Assembly: GCA_029851415.1 (NCBI GenBank)
Contig: CM056743.1
Location: 12,702,727-12,766,726 of the forward strand
Length of the DNA stretch: 64,000 bases
From: Eretmocerus hayati
Lineage: Eukaryota > Arthropoda > Insecta > Hymenoptera > Aphelinidae
Direction of reading: 5' to 3'
This document shows, piece by piece, positions 11,054 to 24,204 of this stretch (the stretch's first letter is position 1; each line of letters begins with the position of its first letter). The translations under genes and the position numbers were made by a program. The notes below the pieces were generated by a model. That model was not told the origin of the DNA. It worked only from the letters and a program-made list of their open reading frames with translations, and did not search any database.

Positions 11054-12769
11054 ACTGCATCATTACATATCAGGATCGATCACCGAGCTTCTGATGCTCA
11101 AAATTGTATATAAAATTGTGATGAATTCGAGGGAGAAGACGATAATTTTGATATACGTTCATGTCTGAGACAAATCTGAGCTTGAGCCGAAATGTGGCTT
11201 TTCTACTTTAGTAAGAATTTAGTATGAACGAATTAGGATACCTAGTCAATGAATGAAATTGCAGAAGTTACGGTCAAACTTTGAGGTTTTGAAAGAGTAA
11301 GTTACGGAAATTCGCGTATTGTAAATTAGGGTGAGCACTTGGGTGATCAATTGAAGAACCTCTCACCACCAAGTTGAGGAAGTACGCATGTAGATTGAAT
11401 GAAACTTTCGAGTTACACGAGAATATGAGTTTTACTGGTCTACCAAACAGATTTCAAAGAATAGTGGATGAGCAACCAAATTATCGCGATTAACATTGGA
11501 AATTTTTCTATTGCCGAGACAGAAAGCGCGAGTCCTAGCTCTCATTTTCATCAGTTGTGTCGACAAGAATTGATTTATATAGCTGTGCCATCAACAGGTC
11601 ATGTGGGGATTTGTTGTAAGATGGATATTATCAGTACACCGAAATCCATGATACGTGCAATTTGTTTGTTGTGAAGTTACAGAGCAGTGTAAACACCGCG
11701 TATATTTTCAAGAAGTGACAAAGTTTCATGTTTTTTGTGAGAAATTTTGCTAGTTGTTTGACGTGAGGATTTCATAGCCATATTGACATCAAATTATATA
11801 CAAAGACAGAAATTTTTCTATTCGACAAGTTTGGTTATCAGGGATTTCTTCAAAGATTCGTGTAATGGCCAGTCCACGTATTCGATATCCCCAAGTATAT
11901 CCACAATTACATCGGAGGTTTATAGTAGAGTTCTTCTCTCGAGGCTTTCAATTAGATATTGCTGGTTGGTTCTGACTTTGTTCATTATTGTGTTGTGACG
12001 TTTATTCAATACTGGTTTGAAGAACCAGAGAGTCTTCTGGAGAACTTTGGATGAGATAGTCTCCAGAGAATTTTTCCTGTCAATTGTTCTTCACAGTCAA
12101 GATGAGTTGTCTCTTTTGTGTTTCTCTACTGGATCTTGTAGAATCCTGTAGTACAGGTCCGTGCATGGCATTGAGAACCCTGAATTCGATTCCATGCGTG
12201 GCAACGGTTCCTTCAGCCATGCACTGCGTCATCTAGCTCATGCGAAAGTCAGGAACTGGTATTCAATATACTTCAAAACACGAATTGTTTTCTTTTGGTT
12301 GTTTCAGTCGTCTCATTGATTTCATCAATCAAATAAGTTGCTGTTGTTTTGTCTTACACACAGTTGAAGAATTAAAAGCGAGATCAAATGGTTCACAGTG
12401 TACATTATACATATACAATCTGTGGAAGTATTGGTTCTGAGCTGATGGAAATTGTAATTCATCTGAGATTTGATCTCTCGACTTGAGAATTAGGCATCAT
12501 AATTGGTTGATCTTGCTTAGGGTGTTACACGCAAACTTTGCTTTTTGCATCATCTATAACTACGAGAATGTTTGTCCAAGCATGACACATCACAACGCAG
12601 ATAAAAAAAAACTGACTTGGAAATCGGAAAATCACTTTCAAGGTCGCGACTTGGATAGGCCCCTACCATCACCACCATTCTCAATCATAATAGATGCCAC
12701 ACTGAGATAAATATTACGACATCAGGATTGTAAAATCCATCACAAGGTCCAATTTATAAAACTATCAGA
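11054..12769. other. AT-rich non-coding DNA
   Basis: Nothing recognised. A tRNA B-box-like GAATTCGATTCC at about 12181 is isolated and too weak to call. Confidence 0.45.
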
Positions 12770-13330
12770 TGCTGATGTCGAGGAGTGCGGCATGGCTCTC
12801 AACTCTACTCTGGGTCTCTTTTGCTATTATAGAACACCTGCCAAACTGTAATGTGGGCAATTGCGGACACAACGACACCGGCAGCGGCAATAATAACAGC
12901 ATCAGCAGCAGTTACAGCCATGGCTGCACTAGTGATGTGATGTGTGATGTGAGCTGTGGTTGTGCAACACAACCAGAGTAATACACATAGTGCGCGCATA
13001 TATACGCTTGCGTCGTTTTATCTGGGTTTTTGATAATAGGCGTATAATGCATGAAGCACATATGCATGCGGGGCGCCAATACGTCGCTCGTCCTATTTAG
13101 CTTGTGCGTGGTGCATAAATACACATGCATGTTCAACGATATATCGCCGAGGGCGAACATCAGATGTGTACGCCAACCATAGAGCACCATAGACCCGTCT
13201 ATGGCGCCCACCCTACATGTGATTATGTGGAATATTTTTATATCATTGTGCATAAATCGTGAGTGAGTGTATATACGTGCGCAACCTAAAGATAAGACGT
13301 TGCTGTAAGGGGTCTTCCACATAGGATGGT
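12770..13330. promoter_or_regulatory. CpG-richer island with AGC/AAT triplets
   Basis: GGCAGCGGCAATAATAACAG, CAGCAGCAG and CATGCATG-type runs mark a unique-looking island between AT-rich flanks. The open frames here are driven by composition. Candidate regulatory DNA by analogy with the other islands. Confidence 0.25.
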
Positions 13331-13606
13331 TATGTTATTTTCAGGGAAACTCGTATTTTAGTAGTCTGAACCCTATGAAAAATTGTTTTAAAATTCAAAT
13401 ACATATAGAGGAGGTCTAAGTTTTGGGAAACCTGTTCACCTTCTCCCCTCGCCCCACAAAATATGTCATATTTGAAGAAAGAGATAATACTTTTGCCAAA
13501 CGATGTCATGTTAAATTTTTTTTGAGTCTCTTCATAAATTTTTTAGATGTTGCACTTATTGAAAATAACACCGATGATTCAGACTGATATAGGAATGAAC
13601 CTGATA

Positions 13607-13995
13607 TTAAGGCGATGCGGTCACCGTGCACGCTGAAAGTTACTCGCACTTTTATCAAATTTGCTTGCGATTTGGGTGAAACGACGAGAAGACCTGCGTT
13701 TATTATCATCTGACTTGAATTCGCCTTCTCGTCGTTTAGTCCAAATCGCAAAAATATCGGAGAAAAGTGGGAATAACTCTAGCGCAGGCACCTCCTAACC
13801 TATAATATACGCACATTGTAATTCTCACTTTTATCCGATTCTTTTGCGATTTCAGCTAAACGACGAGAAGGCGAATCCAAGTTGGCTGATAATAAGTATT
13901 CGTCTTCTCCTCGTTCAGTCCAAATCGCAAGTGTGTCGGACAAAAGTGCGAATAACTTTCAGCGTGCACGGTGCACGGTGACCGCGTCGCCTTAA
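13607..13995. mobile_element. TTAA-flanked element with nested hairpins
   Basis: TTAA at 13607-13610 and 13992-13995. The ends GGCGATGCGGTCACCGTGCA and its near-complement form the outer arms, which continue through GCTGAAAGTTA and TCGCACTTTT. Each half contains its own smaller palindrome built on AACGACGAGAAG / CTTCTCGTCGTT and GCGATTT / AAATCGC, so the element is a hairpin made of two hairpins. No coding capacity. Confidence 0.85.
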
Positions 13996-16285
13996 CTTTG
14001 CAGATTTGGCTTATTGTTTTGGTGAGATGAGATGGAGCGAGAGATCGCTGAAAAATGTCACGTAACTTTTGAGATAACCCGATATCAATCGTTGGCCAAG
14101 ATGTTGGCTGTTTTTTGTTTCAATTTTATTAATTTGGAATGTTCTCATGTTACAATGTGCATAAATCTTAGAATCAATTATCTTGCAATGTCACCAGAGC
14201 ATATGACCCGCGTGCTAATTCCTTATTTGTTACCAACAATTAGCATGCAACTGCCATTTTATAGAAGGAAACGACAAAAAATCTTGAGGTAATTTTCATT
14301 GATAGCAATAAGTATGCTGATCGTGTCATAGCTTTTTGAAAACTCGTCGACTGATTGTTGAAACAAATTGAATGACAAAAATCGTGCTTCGACAGTAAAG
14401 ATATTTGCATCAGTTCCTCAGCACGCATCAAATCAGCTTTAGGTAAATATGCAAAAGAACAATTTTGTGTATAAGTCATCTGCATTACACGTTTTGAATT
14501 ATTTTCGAATTTCTGCGCCGGCTGATGAAATCGTGTTGAACCATTGATTCTTCCAAATAGATGATAATGAAGAATCAACTGCAAACGACGGTTTACCATA
14601 GTGTGTTTTGATAGTAAAAGCTTCAAAAAGTCTCATTTGGAATTCAACAACAATTATTTATGTAGAGGTTAGGACACTATGATCATGTATGACGCCGTTC
14701 TGATATCAATTATTATATGACAGTTTTATAGAAACGTAATTCAAGTTTTCTTGAGTTAAGGTAATATTTTACTGATCTGATTGTATTTTTTTTTTTTTTT
14801 TTTTTTTTAATATGGTCAGCTCTTGATTTTTTTTTGTTAGGCTATGCCTACTGAGGATGCTGATGAAGAAAGATGCCCTGGAATATCAAATGGAATTGAG
14901 AGCAAGGGCTTATTTTTGATATCATCCATTTTCCAAGAGTAGATGACATCCCATCTCAAACAAAAATTGACCATCAAAGTTTCTGGTCTCGTGACCATGA
15001 AAAGGACAGCAGCTGCTAATGATGGTCAAATTGCAACAAAATAAAATGGAATTTGTGCCGCAGAGAAACTTGCCTCCTAATTGTTTCAAAATGATTTCAG
15101 AGGGGTTGAAAACTGTAGTTACCATAGGCAATTACTCTGGATATTTCTACACTACTCAATCTTCAAATGGCTAATGATGTATGTGAATAAATATTACAAA
15201 TTCATCGCACGATACTGGTATAGTTTTCCGCAAAATTCGATTGTTCTCACTGCCACTATGATGATGAGATCCTTGTACTCATATTGCATGCAACAAAATG
15301 TCAAAAAATTGTGTACAAACAAGGGATTCCCCACAAAGTTGTGGTATTGTTATTTACAACAGTAGACAAAGGATAATTTGCCCAGTTTGAATTTGCTTCA
15401 AATAATGCCCCAGTCACTACAAATTGACCTACCCGTAAGTACTTCGAAAAGATTAAGTGAAATTTGATTTTTGGGACACATTAGGCTATTAACCTAACCC
15501 CATTATGCTCACCCTCGGATGAGTCGAGTAGTGCGATGATTCACGAGCATGAATCGTGTGACTTATCCGAGAAAGCGTTTGGATCAGCATAATATAAGAC
15601 TACTTCGACTAATTTCAAGTCAGTCAAGTAGTAGCTTGATTCTAAGTATACCACGTGGACAGAAAATTCGAAAGCGGTACGGAATATACCTATAGGTTGT
15701 TCGGAACATCGCGCACATGTTGAAATCTTATTTTCAAGGATATATGTGTGTAATCTTATCTCATTCATTCGAGCTATATTTCAAGAGGGAATTGAGCATA
15801 GCGGTAATTTGAAAATTCTTCGTTATGGTACTGTATATGATTCAATTTCGACATCCTGAGTTTTTTCGGTGTCTGATAGAGGATGGGCTGAACAGCAAGG
15901 AAGATCTCATGTACATAGCGACCAGTGTAAACGGTTTGAGAAAATGGAAAAAAAAAGATACGCTTGAATATGGCACGTGTGAACAGGAATAAAACAAAAT
16001 CTTGAATTGTTTGGAAAGAAAAAATCAAACATTCTGAATTGCAAGGTGGCCGCAAATTGGCAATTATATTGAGATGTTATTGAAATGGTATGAACTCATG
16101 AATCTGAAAGCGTTATGTATAGGTATATAGAGTTTTGAGAGGACTCTGAATGCGCGGTAGAAGCGCAGAATGAACGAGAGGCGTGTCCTTATTGAAGCTT
16201 TCACACGTGCTAACCTATATTGCGTTTACAAACACGTGGGTTTGTCTCGAGTTGTCGCGTAAATTTGGCATGCATAAGTATATAG
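13996..16285. other. AT-rich non-coding DNA with poly-T tract
   Basis: A 23-base T run at 14786-14808 is the only clear feature. No gene or repeat family was identified. Confidence 0.5.
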
Positions 16286-17158
16286 TAGGGTGTCCGTTAT
16301 TTCCCAGTTTCTCCGATCCTCCGTGCCACCCACCACAACCCAATCATTCGTTGAGATATTGCTATAAAAAAATTTTCGTGGACCTAGGTGATGTTTAAGT
16401 GCTGTCCCACCTGAAGCGTTCTTGTCTGAATTATGGCCTCAAAACAAATTTTGATTCAGTAATCAACATTTCTTGCACAGGTACGTGCTTCTATATCCCT
16501 GAAAGTATTTTCGATTGATAGCCAGTACGATTTCCTTCAAAATGACCACTTTCTGAAGTCAATTTGATGGAGAAGAACTAGAGTTATGGCTGTTTTTGGG
16601 ACTTAGAAAATTCAAGGTACCAAATTCGTGAAACAGGGTTTTCCTCGAGGAATCGATCCAAAAAATGCGAATTTTGAGACGGTTTATTTTAAAGATGTGA
16701 ATATGTGTTTCTGATGTATTTTTGAACGTAAAAACAGATTTCGTGCTCAGTTTCACCTCTAATCGTCAGGATTTTTTACTAGGCTCAAAAAATCGAAAAA
16801 ACAAAAAACGGTCGTTTTCAGTCACTTTCATGTTCTTCAGGTGGATGATATACGAATGAGTGGGCTATCTACGGTTCTACTGTATCAAACTGAATGTTTC
16901 AGGTAGTCTTTTGAAGAAAATTGCACCCGCTATCGATAGAAAACACTATTTAGGACGTAGAAGAGAATGCATGCGCGGTTAATGCGAATCATTGACTCAA
17001 ATTTTTATTTAGAAGGATGCGTTTCAAAAGGTGGGGCAGCACTCAAACTTCACCTAGGTCCCTGGAAATTTTTTTTTAACGCAACACCTCAACAAACGAT
17101 CAAGTTGTGGTGGGTGGCACGGAGGATCGGAGAAACTTGGGAAATAACGGACACCCTA
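16286..17158. mobile_element. TA-flanked DNA element, 869 bp, about 50-bp terminal inverted repeats
   Basis: TA at both sides of near-perfect inverted ends beginning GGGTGTCCGTTATTTCCCA and reading on through GATCCTCCGTGCCACCCACC. Weaker complementarity continues inward (CACCTAGGTCC). The flanks share AGTATATAGTA, so the duplication could be 11 bases instead of TA. The interior has no transposase-like frame. Probably a non-autonomous Tc1/mariner-type or related element. Confidence 0.8.
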
Positions 17159-17439
17159 GTATATAGTAAGTATTGGTATATCAGTATTTTTACGGCTTCT
17201 CGCATAGGGTTGACTAAATCTCAATTTTTTTTACCCGCATTTGTAAGTATAGTAGCCAAATACCTAGAATCACATTGCCTGAGAATCTGTCTACATTACA
17301 GAGATTTGAGTATTTCGGTTGAACCAGTCTCTTCATTTAACTCGTAAAACTAATATTTTTTTCTCTAGAACGCTGATGCTGATCTCGGCTATTTCATTCT
17401 CGGAACGTGAGAAATTCAATCAACCACGACTCCCCCCCC

Positions 17440-18694
17440 CCACCCCAAATGAAACCACGTGGCTACGATAGATCGAGTGTGGGCCACCCTTAGCTAAATT
17501 CCATGGCTCTTTCGTATACCAATTTGAAGTTTAAAAGCGTTTAGAGGGAAGCCACAGGTTGCGAATATACTTGCGAATTCACGAATCGTCGAACGAACGA
17601 GAACACGGAGACATGAGCGAGGGAGAGAGAGAGAGAGAGAGAGAGAGGGCGGACGTCCCTCATATTATCGCGTTGAGCCAAGCGAACGGCATCTCTCTTT
17701 TGCAAACTCTCGAGAGGGTTGGGCTCACTCACTCACTCGTTGGCAAATGATTGCGGCGGCGGTGGTGGTGGTGGTGTTGGTGGTGCGGCCGCGGTTCACC
17801 ACCAACACACTTTTATCTATATAAACTTGTATAATATGCTCGGCTCGAGCGCGTCGCTCCTCGCTGAATCACTGCGAGCCTCGCGCTATGTATATATATA
17901 TGTGATACCTCTTTGGAGGACGTGATTCAGCTAATGCGCACATCCCGTGTAAATTCTATACCTATATATATATATTTATAATCATTGGAGCAGCATCGCA
18001 GCCACCTCTTTTTTTTTTTTACATCCACATCGTCCACATCCACCCACGTCGCGTTGTTTTCTCACCACATATAATCACGCACCACCCGCACTAATATTAC
18101 ATATAAGGATTTTCACTAAAAAAACAAATATAATAAAAATAAGTACTAACCATGCGTATTTATAATTCCAGTCTTTGCATCACTATAAAAAGCTCGGAGT
18201 CAACAGCAGCAGCAGCAGCAGCAGCATCAACAAAAACAGCTTCTCCTTTTCATGATAATGGTGGTGGTGGTGGTGGTGGTGGGTGGTGGTAGAAATAGAG
18301 CTTGTCGCATATCCTCCTTCTAATAGGCCACTTGTCTATATTTTAATATAAACGCGGACGGCACAAAATTTTACTCACACCAGTATGTAACCTCGTCATC
18401 ATCATCACACAAACTCCGGACTATGATTATATATAAATAATGATGAGAGAGGGTTATTACGCAATCGCGTTTATATTCTGTTGTAAATGTGGCCGCGATC
18501 GCAGGCTCTTCTTCTTCGTTCGTCGTCGTCGTCGTCGTCACGAATAAGCAGCGCCACACACACTATACTATATATCTATATGTATTTCTTGTGTTTATCA
18601 GTTTAGCGCACTCAGCTCTCTCGGGTGGTGTTCACTCGTAAGTATATATATATCGCGCGAGAGCTTCGCGATTCGCGAAGGAGGGCGGGTGAGG

Positions 18695-18739
<45 letters not shown>

Positions 18740-19440
18740 AGCCTGCGATCGCGGTAATAAAAAGGATAGAACGCAGGGGGCGACTTTTGTGTTGCCGCGC
18801 TGACGCTCCGAGCGAAACTACCACTCCTTGACTTGCCAAGTTGCTCCTACAGCCCTCGCGCGCGCTCAGGCTGCGCCCCCTCCAATAAACATGTATAGCA
18901 ATAGCAATAGCATAGCAAGCACTCCCCTTCCCCTCCCTCACTACCGCCCTGTCGACTATACTCAGCGACACGGACGGATCCTCGCGACGTTACCGTGCTA
19001 TCCACTACCCACACAAACACAAGCTCACACAGATTTGGTATCCACCCGTGTGTTATATTATGGGTTATGGAAACCTCGATGGAAACGTTGCGAGAGATAT
19101 CGCCCCCGCCCCACCTAAAAGACCATGCAACGGGCGAACGATCCTGACTAGCGCATGCTGCACCACCGCGAACGCCTTATACAGAGTTGAAGTTTTCTGA
19201 GAGTGTGTGTGTGGGTGCGGCGAGCTGCTAAGTACGGACTGTGACGAAAGAACGGAGCACGAGGGGAGGGAGCTTATAAGAGGGAAAGAAGGAGAAGTAG
19301 GGGGAGAAAAGCCGGGGGCTGACTCTGATTCTGACTCTCTCGACGCCGCCGGGTTGTATCTCGGAATGTGTTGAGTCCAGGAGGATAACCTAAATAAGCT
19401 CCCCCTCGACTGTATATGAGTGTCCCAAACTCGACGCTCG
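17440..19440. promoter_or_regulatory. Largest microsatellite-rich CpG island
   Basis: Two kilobases of GC-richer, repeat-family-free sequence. It contains (GA)n at 17625-17648, (GGT)n at 17757-17782, (AGC)n at 18202-18225, (GGT)n at 18259-18292, (CGT)n at 18516-18540 and (TA)n at 18695-18736. TATA-like boxes occur at 18187 (CTATAAAAAGC, plus strand) and 19275 (TTATAAG on the minus strand). It is the best candidate for a regulatory centre of the region, but neither strand nor start site can be fixed by eye. Confidence 0.35.
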
Positions 19441-20395
19441 TACCCTTCTCTGATTAAATTGAAGTCCGAGCTGGTGCTCCGATATATACTGACATTATTA
19501 CAAATCTGTATTCAACCACGATGTCCCGTACCTTGGAAATTTTTGTTCCGAATACACTCTTCATGAAAATTTTGGGGTCCATGAATAACCGTTTACTGAT
19601 TTGATGAATAGACAAATATCGGTTAACTGGACCTAGACGCTGCTCCGAGGCGATAAACAACTCTTGTCCTGTAATTATTGTCAAGATCAAAATGTGTACG
19701 AATGATGGAATGAAATCTAATTTCTTCAGCAACGAACCCAAAATTTCAAAAATCGTGAAATTGTGGCCATGCATTCTGTCGGACCTTTTCGGAACCAGTT
19801 TGGATCCGTGCATCCGTTAATAAGTAATCTGGAAGATCTTGTATGTACACCCTCAATGTGCATGAGTTACAACTAATGGACAGGGAAAGAGTAACACTCC
19901 TAAAAAATTTCAACTCTTTCTTTCCCCGCCAGGTATCAAAAACACGAAAAGGAGTCCTCGGATCCCAGTCCGCCTATACCATAAACCCTCAAGATTAGTC
20001 TTCGCGGTTGGGACCAAAATACCCTCAAACAGCGGTGACCATTTTTCTCCCCTCGCCTGGTCAAAAAAAAAAACAACCACTACTGAAATAGAAAAGAGGA
20101 GATAGGTTGCTTTTTTTGTTGTTCTCAAAATACTCGGAGTCGCTTGGGGGGCCTCCAATTTTTTTTGTCCAAACTGAAGCCGAGTGGTTGGAAAAGTATA
20201 GATTATACTTAAGATGCTATTCTGGTTGCTTTAACTCGATGAGTCCTTTTATCAAGGATTCATGGTTTAGCATATTACTATTCCACCGATCGATGCTGAG
20301 GATAGACAAAAATATGGCGGAAACAGGACTCGGAGTCCCATCTTCGGACTTCCCCTAATATATACTCATTGGAAGTGTTATTATATGTCTCATAG
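19441..20395. other. Non-coding DNA, unassigned
   Basis: No exon or repeat family recognised. Confidence 0.4.
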
Positions 20396-21060
20396 CGACT
20401 TTTGTCGCTTTGTTGAATCGCGGTCGAAGCACCAGCGCGACTTCTCACCATCAGGATTACGTAAGAACAGAGAGAGTGTAACGAAGGACTGTGTCATTAT
20501 CGGACTATACTCGTCCATCGGATAGTAATATAAAGCGCGTTGAGAATCATCATCGTCATGAACCTCGGAATCGTGAGTAAGTTGGAAGCTTGCCTCATTT
20601 AACCTCCGCTCCCCTCTTTCTCCCCCTTTTTTTATACCCTCGTTTCGTTAATTCATCGACGATGCAACGACGTCGTAACAAAATGTTCATGCATACAACT
20701 GGCAAAGCTTGACGTTCAAGCTCTAACGTGATATGCAACCATACATACACTGAGGCGAGCTACATATATATATATATATATATGGGAGCGCCAGAGGGGA
20801 AGGGTGCGGGGGTTATAAACGCGATTCTCGAACTGAGGGAGCCACTGAGACCGCGCGCGCGCTAAGTTAAATAAGCTGAGTATCACTACTAGCATTATCA
20901 ATGTGTGGGTGCGGCACCCACACACGTGCGCAAGCTCGTATCACGCGCGCGAGCTTCAATAAGCAACCGCGATGACGACTACTCCCCTGATGTGTGGCTC
21001 TTCTTTGGGGACGAATGAACGTATCATTCGTCGTACATTCATGCATGCATTATAACATCA
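20396..21060. promoter_or_regulatory. CpG-rich island with (TA)n
   Basis: (TA)n at 20763-20783, GCGCGCGC near 20855, GTGTGGGTGCGGCACCCACACAC and ATGCATGCAT runs. There is no coding signature. Same sequence style as the other islands. Confidence 0.25.
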
Positions 21061-21234
21061 GAATATGCGGTTGGGGCATTTATGAATTATGCATATTATA
21101 TTGTACGTCTCCTGCTTTAGCATGAAAATTTATAGTATAATACTGAGTTGCATATTTTTGTATACCACGCCTAAAAGCTCGCCTAAAAGTGTCTGAGCAA
21201 CACCCAAGAACTACGCCCGAAAGTATATGCACCA

Positions 21235-21444
21235 AGGGTGATGATAGACAACTCGTTACGACACGACACGACACTAGATTCATTTCTGTAAACCCAACTC
21301 GCATCGAAGGATTTGATTCATTCTCATAATCTATGACTGGTACTTTAAATATTAATCCAATCTGACCATGTTGGGCTTACCAGGAAATAAATTTAGTATC
21401 GTGTCGTGAGATTCGTGTCGTAGCGAGTTTTTTGTCATCACCCT
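21235..21444. mobile_element. Small inverted-repeat element, 210 bp
   Basis: The ends AGGGTGATGA and TCATCACCCT are inverted. The arms continue with AACTCG(T/C)TACGACACGA and AGTATCGTGTCGT-type blocks on the two sides. A short MITE; the target duplication is not clear. Confidence 0.7.
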
Positions 21445-21779
21445 AAGATGCATTAGGAACTCTACACGTATAGTTGATGAGAGTGTCGCTTACTACTCCT
21501 AACTCACGAAAAGCTACGAAGATTTCGTGATCGGTATATATAAAATGTAAACGTTGCTCTCGAGCATCTATAATTCTTCACGCTAAGCAGTGACCCCGAT
21601 GTGGTTCATCGAGCATCCTGACATCAATTACTTATACTCATCCGCGGTGGCGTACAGACGTGCGATTTATCAAATTCATTGGCCAACGAATACTATGTGG
21701 CTGATTAGAGGGATGGTATAAGAATTATACGAAGATAAAATGTATATAACTCATGTGATGGTGGTGAGTTTGATAATGA

Positions 21780-22110
21780 GGAGAAGTTAGTAGATGTACA
21801 ACGTGGCACAAGAAAGAAAAAAAAATCGAGCGCGAGGTGGTGGCGCGCGGCGCGGTGGAACGGCGTAACGGACTCGGGTGGTTTGACTTGACTTGACTTT
21901 CGAATTCCTCCCGATAGGCCGCCTCGGGGCAGCCGAGCTTGGGACTCTCTCTATAATCCTTATTACACGCGGGCTGAATTCCAAAAGAGACGCGATCGGA
22001 ATGAACCGAATGAAACTGTGTATCCAGGGGCTGATTTGAAGTCGGTGGTACCTCGAAAATCGAGTGTCACGCGTTTGCCCACAGGGTCGATCGGTAACGG
22101 TGCGCCAGAA
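21780..22110. promoter_or_regulatory. Short CpG-rich island
   Basis: GGTGGCGCGCGGCGCGG and TTGACTTGACTTGAC stand out from AT-rich flanks. No coding signature. Confidence 0.2.
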
Positions 22111-23030
22111 TCGACTAGCTAACTCGACGAATAAAACTTAGAGTTGCTTGCTGTGGATTTGGAAATTGTCCTTTTGCTTTTTATGAATACCGACTTCCAA
22201 TGAATATTGATGTACTCCTTTGTAGAGAGAAAATTCATGGAGGATTAATTAAAACCGAAAAAATATCGAAATTTCATTAAGAAACGGGCGTAATTTGAGC
22301 CACTGGAAAGAAACAAGTAAGGTCATTATACCCAAAATTGCCCCCATTAAGCCATTTTCTCAAAAATTCTAGTCTACCTCAACATTTTCCAACGCATCTT
22401 AGCTCATTTTGAAGTTCGTTCTAAGACCTTCAGAATGACTTAAACTACGTTTAATTTCGATGAGTTGGAGCCGATCTGTCTTAATTTTTCCCCCAAAAAA
22501 ATCATGTAAATCGGCAATAAAGTGTTTTTATCCTCGTTCGATCACATTTGGAGCTTCTTGACGGACCCAAACACTATTTTGACCCGATGAACGCGTTAAA
22601 AAAAATCGTTCCGCACGCCCTTGGGAAATAAGTATATGGGGGCATGTTGGGCACACTACCATGTTGGTATCCTTGAATTATAAATTATCTCTGCATTTTT
22701 CCCATAAAACAGCTCCAAACCCGAGTTTTGCAACTTTGGAAAATGGATTTTGAATGTCTTGAGCCAAGAAATCGGATGCGTTAAAGTACCGTACCGGTTT
22801 TACTGAACCTAATTTTCTCGGGGATTTCTTCCCTGTGCAATCACCGAAAATGGGAAAATCACTTTAAATTTCCTGGAAAACGCAGAAATCATTCGGGTTG
22901 CATGCTAACAACTTATTTTCTCATATTTTAACATAACCAACGTAAAAAAAATTCCCGGGAGGCCAAAAGACTGCCCATTCCTGAGATCGGCATATGGGGG
23001 CAAGTTGGTTATAGAGTCAAGGTGGGTATG
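22111..23030. other. Non-coding DNA with spaced GGGGGCANGTTGG motifs
   Basis: ATATGGGGGCATGTTGG near 22636 recurs as ATATGGGGGCAAGTTGG near 22991, and an inverted relative (CCCAAAATTGCCCCCAT) lies near 22333. These may be ends of old inverted-repeat elements. No gene. Confidence 0.4.
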
Positions 23031-23279
23031 TACACTTATCTCAATACCCTGCTAAAAACGATGACCAATTGTCACGATACGGGCAAATGGCAGATCTGGC
23101 TACAGTTTTGAGTTGTTGAGAAAATTTTCAGTCCATATGTATTACGTTCTTCCAAGACGACTGGACGCCAAAATCGAAATATACTACACTAGTATGGATA
23201 CGAACCGGGGGCGCAGAGTTGACCTCTTATTTGTAATGTTCGAAAAGTATTCCTCATGTGCTGAATTATTCATATTTCA

Positions 23280-23690
23280 TTTTGCTAACGCAATTTCAAC
23301 CACTCTTCAAGATTATTCAACGGGAACTAAAGTTTTTTAAAGCCACTGATGCAGTCCGCGGAAAGGGTCCTTGCCTTCAACGCCGAATGTTCGGGTTCAA
23401 ATCTCGAACGGCATCAATGTGAATTTTCATAAGTGTATTTCAAAGGCTTCGTAGATTCGGAACCCACTTCAAACTGTATTCCACAGAATTACCTCGAAAA
23501 GAGGTTGAAAATGCGTTGAAATAATTAAATTTTTATGTGGGTTCCGAAGCATGGAATCTACCAAAGAATGCACTCATGAAAATTCACATTGGTACCGGCC
23601 AAGATTTGAACCCAGGTCTTCTACGTTGAAGCGAGAACCGTCGTGGCCATGGTGGCTTCAAGAGTACAAATTTCAACTTGGTCCAGATGG
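23280..23690 (-). mobile_element. SINE type 1, minus-strand copy split by another SINE
   Basis: The tRNA-like head is at the right end on the minus strand (GAAGCCACCATGGCCACGACG, B box GGTTCAAATCTTGGCC). The body contains ACCAATGTGAATTTTCATGAG, and the tail GTGGTTGAAATTGCG ends near 23288. It is interrupted at about 23337-23540 by a plus-strand copy of the same family. Confidence 0.75.
23337..23540 (+). mobile_element. SINE type 1, plus-strand copy inserted in the minus copy
   Basis: Head AAAGCCACTGATGCAGTCC, B box GGGTTCAAATCTCGAAC, body ATCAATGTGAATTTTCAT, tail CTCGAAAAGAGGTTGAAAATG. The uninterrupted version of the host SINE is present at 24.2 kb, so both edges can be read off by comparison. 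Confidence 0.75.
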
Positions 23691-23731
23691 ACTTTTTCTT
23701 TTCGCCTTTTTTTGGCTATATCTTCTCTGTA

Positions 23732-24055
23732 CTAGATGGCAGATGTGACTTTAGCCATTACACAAGTGGTTTTTGGTAGGTTGCTTGATAGTATGGCGGC
23801 ATTCTTGAATATTCGTTGTTTTTGTTTGTGTTGTTTGTATATTTTAAAGTGTGTAAGATGTGTTTTTCGGGCACACAGGGTTCGGTTCTCGTTCCAACCC
23901 GGAACAAACCGGAAAATCTCGTCAGAAAAATTCCAAGTTGACTCGACCGGGATTCGAACCCGCGCCCTCTCGAGAGCCGTGTTTCTGCTTGCTAGGTTTG
24001 GATACCTAATCAACTGAGGTGCAACTGAGCCACGGTCGCTCTATACTCTAGATGG
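23732..24055 (-). mobile_element. tRNA-derived SINE (type 3 head) with 8-bp target duplication
   Basis: CTAGATGG is repeated at 23732-23739 and 24048-24055. Reading the minus strand from 24047 gives a tRNA-like head: A box TGGCTCAGTTGC, B box GCGGGTTCGAATCCCGGTC at about 23957-23939, then a tRNA-unrelated body. The B box is the best preserved in the window. The body is about 300 bp. Confidence 0.8.
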
Positions 24056-24204
24056 AGGGTCTCACTAATCCACCTTGCATTCGTTTCCAGTGCATATCCA
24101 ACCCCCGAAATACAAAATACACACCAGGATCGCAGGGATGGATCCTGTACTTTTAATGTTCAAAAAGTATTCCTTGTAAGTAATAAATTGTTCATATTTT
24201 ATTT

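Noticed and set aside
12912..13322. 136-codon minus-strand open frame
   Set aside because: No domain, His/Tyr/Met-rich from ATAC/CATG words; overlapping frames are open too.
23736..24017. Open frames of equal length on both strands
   Set aside because: They lie within a tRNA-derived SINE; the coincidence reflects few stops, not a gene.
23930..24040. A genuine tRNA gene
   Set aside because: A and B boxes are good but the arms do not pair as a cloverleaf, and an 8-bp target duplication encloses a 300-bp unit, so it is a SINE.
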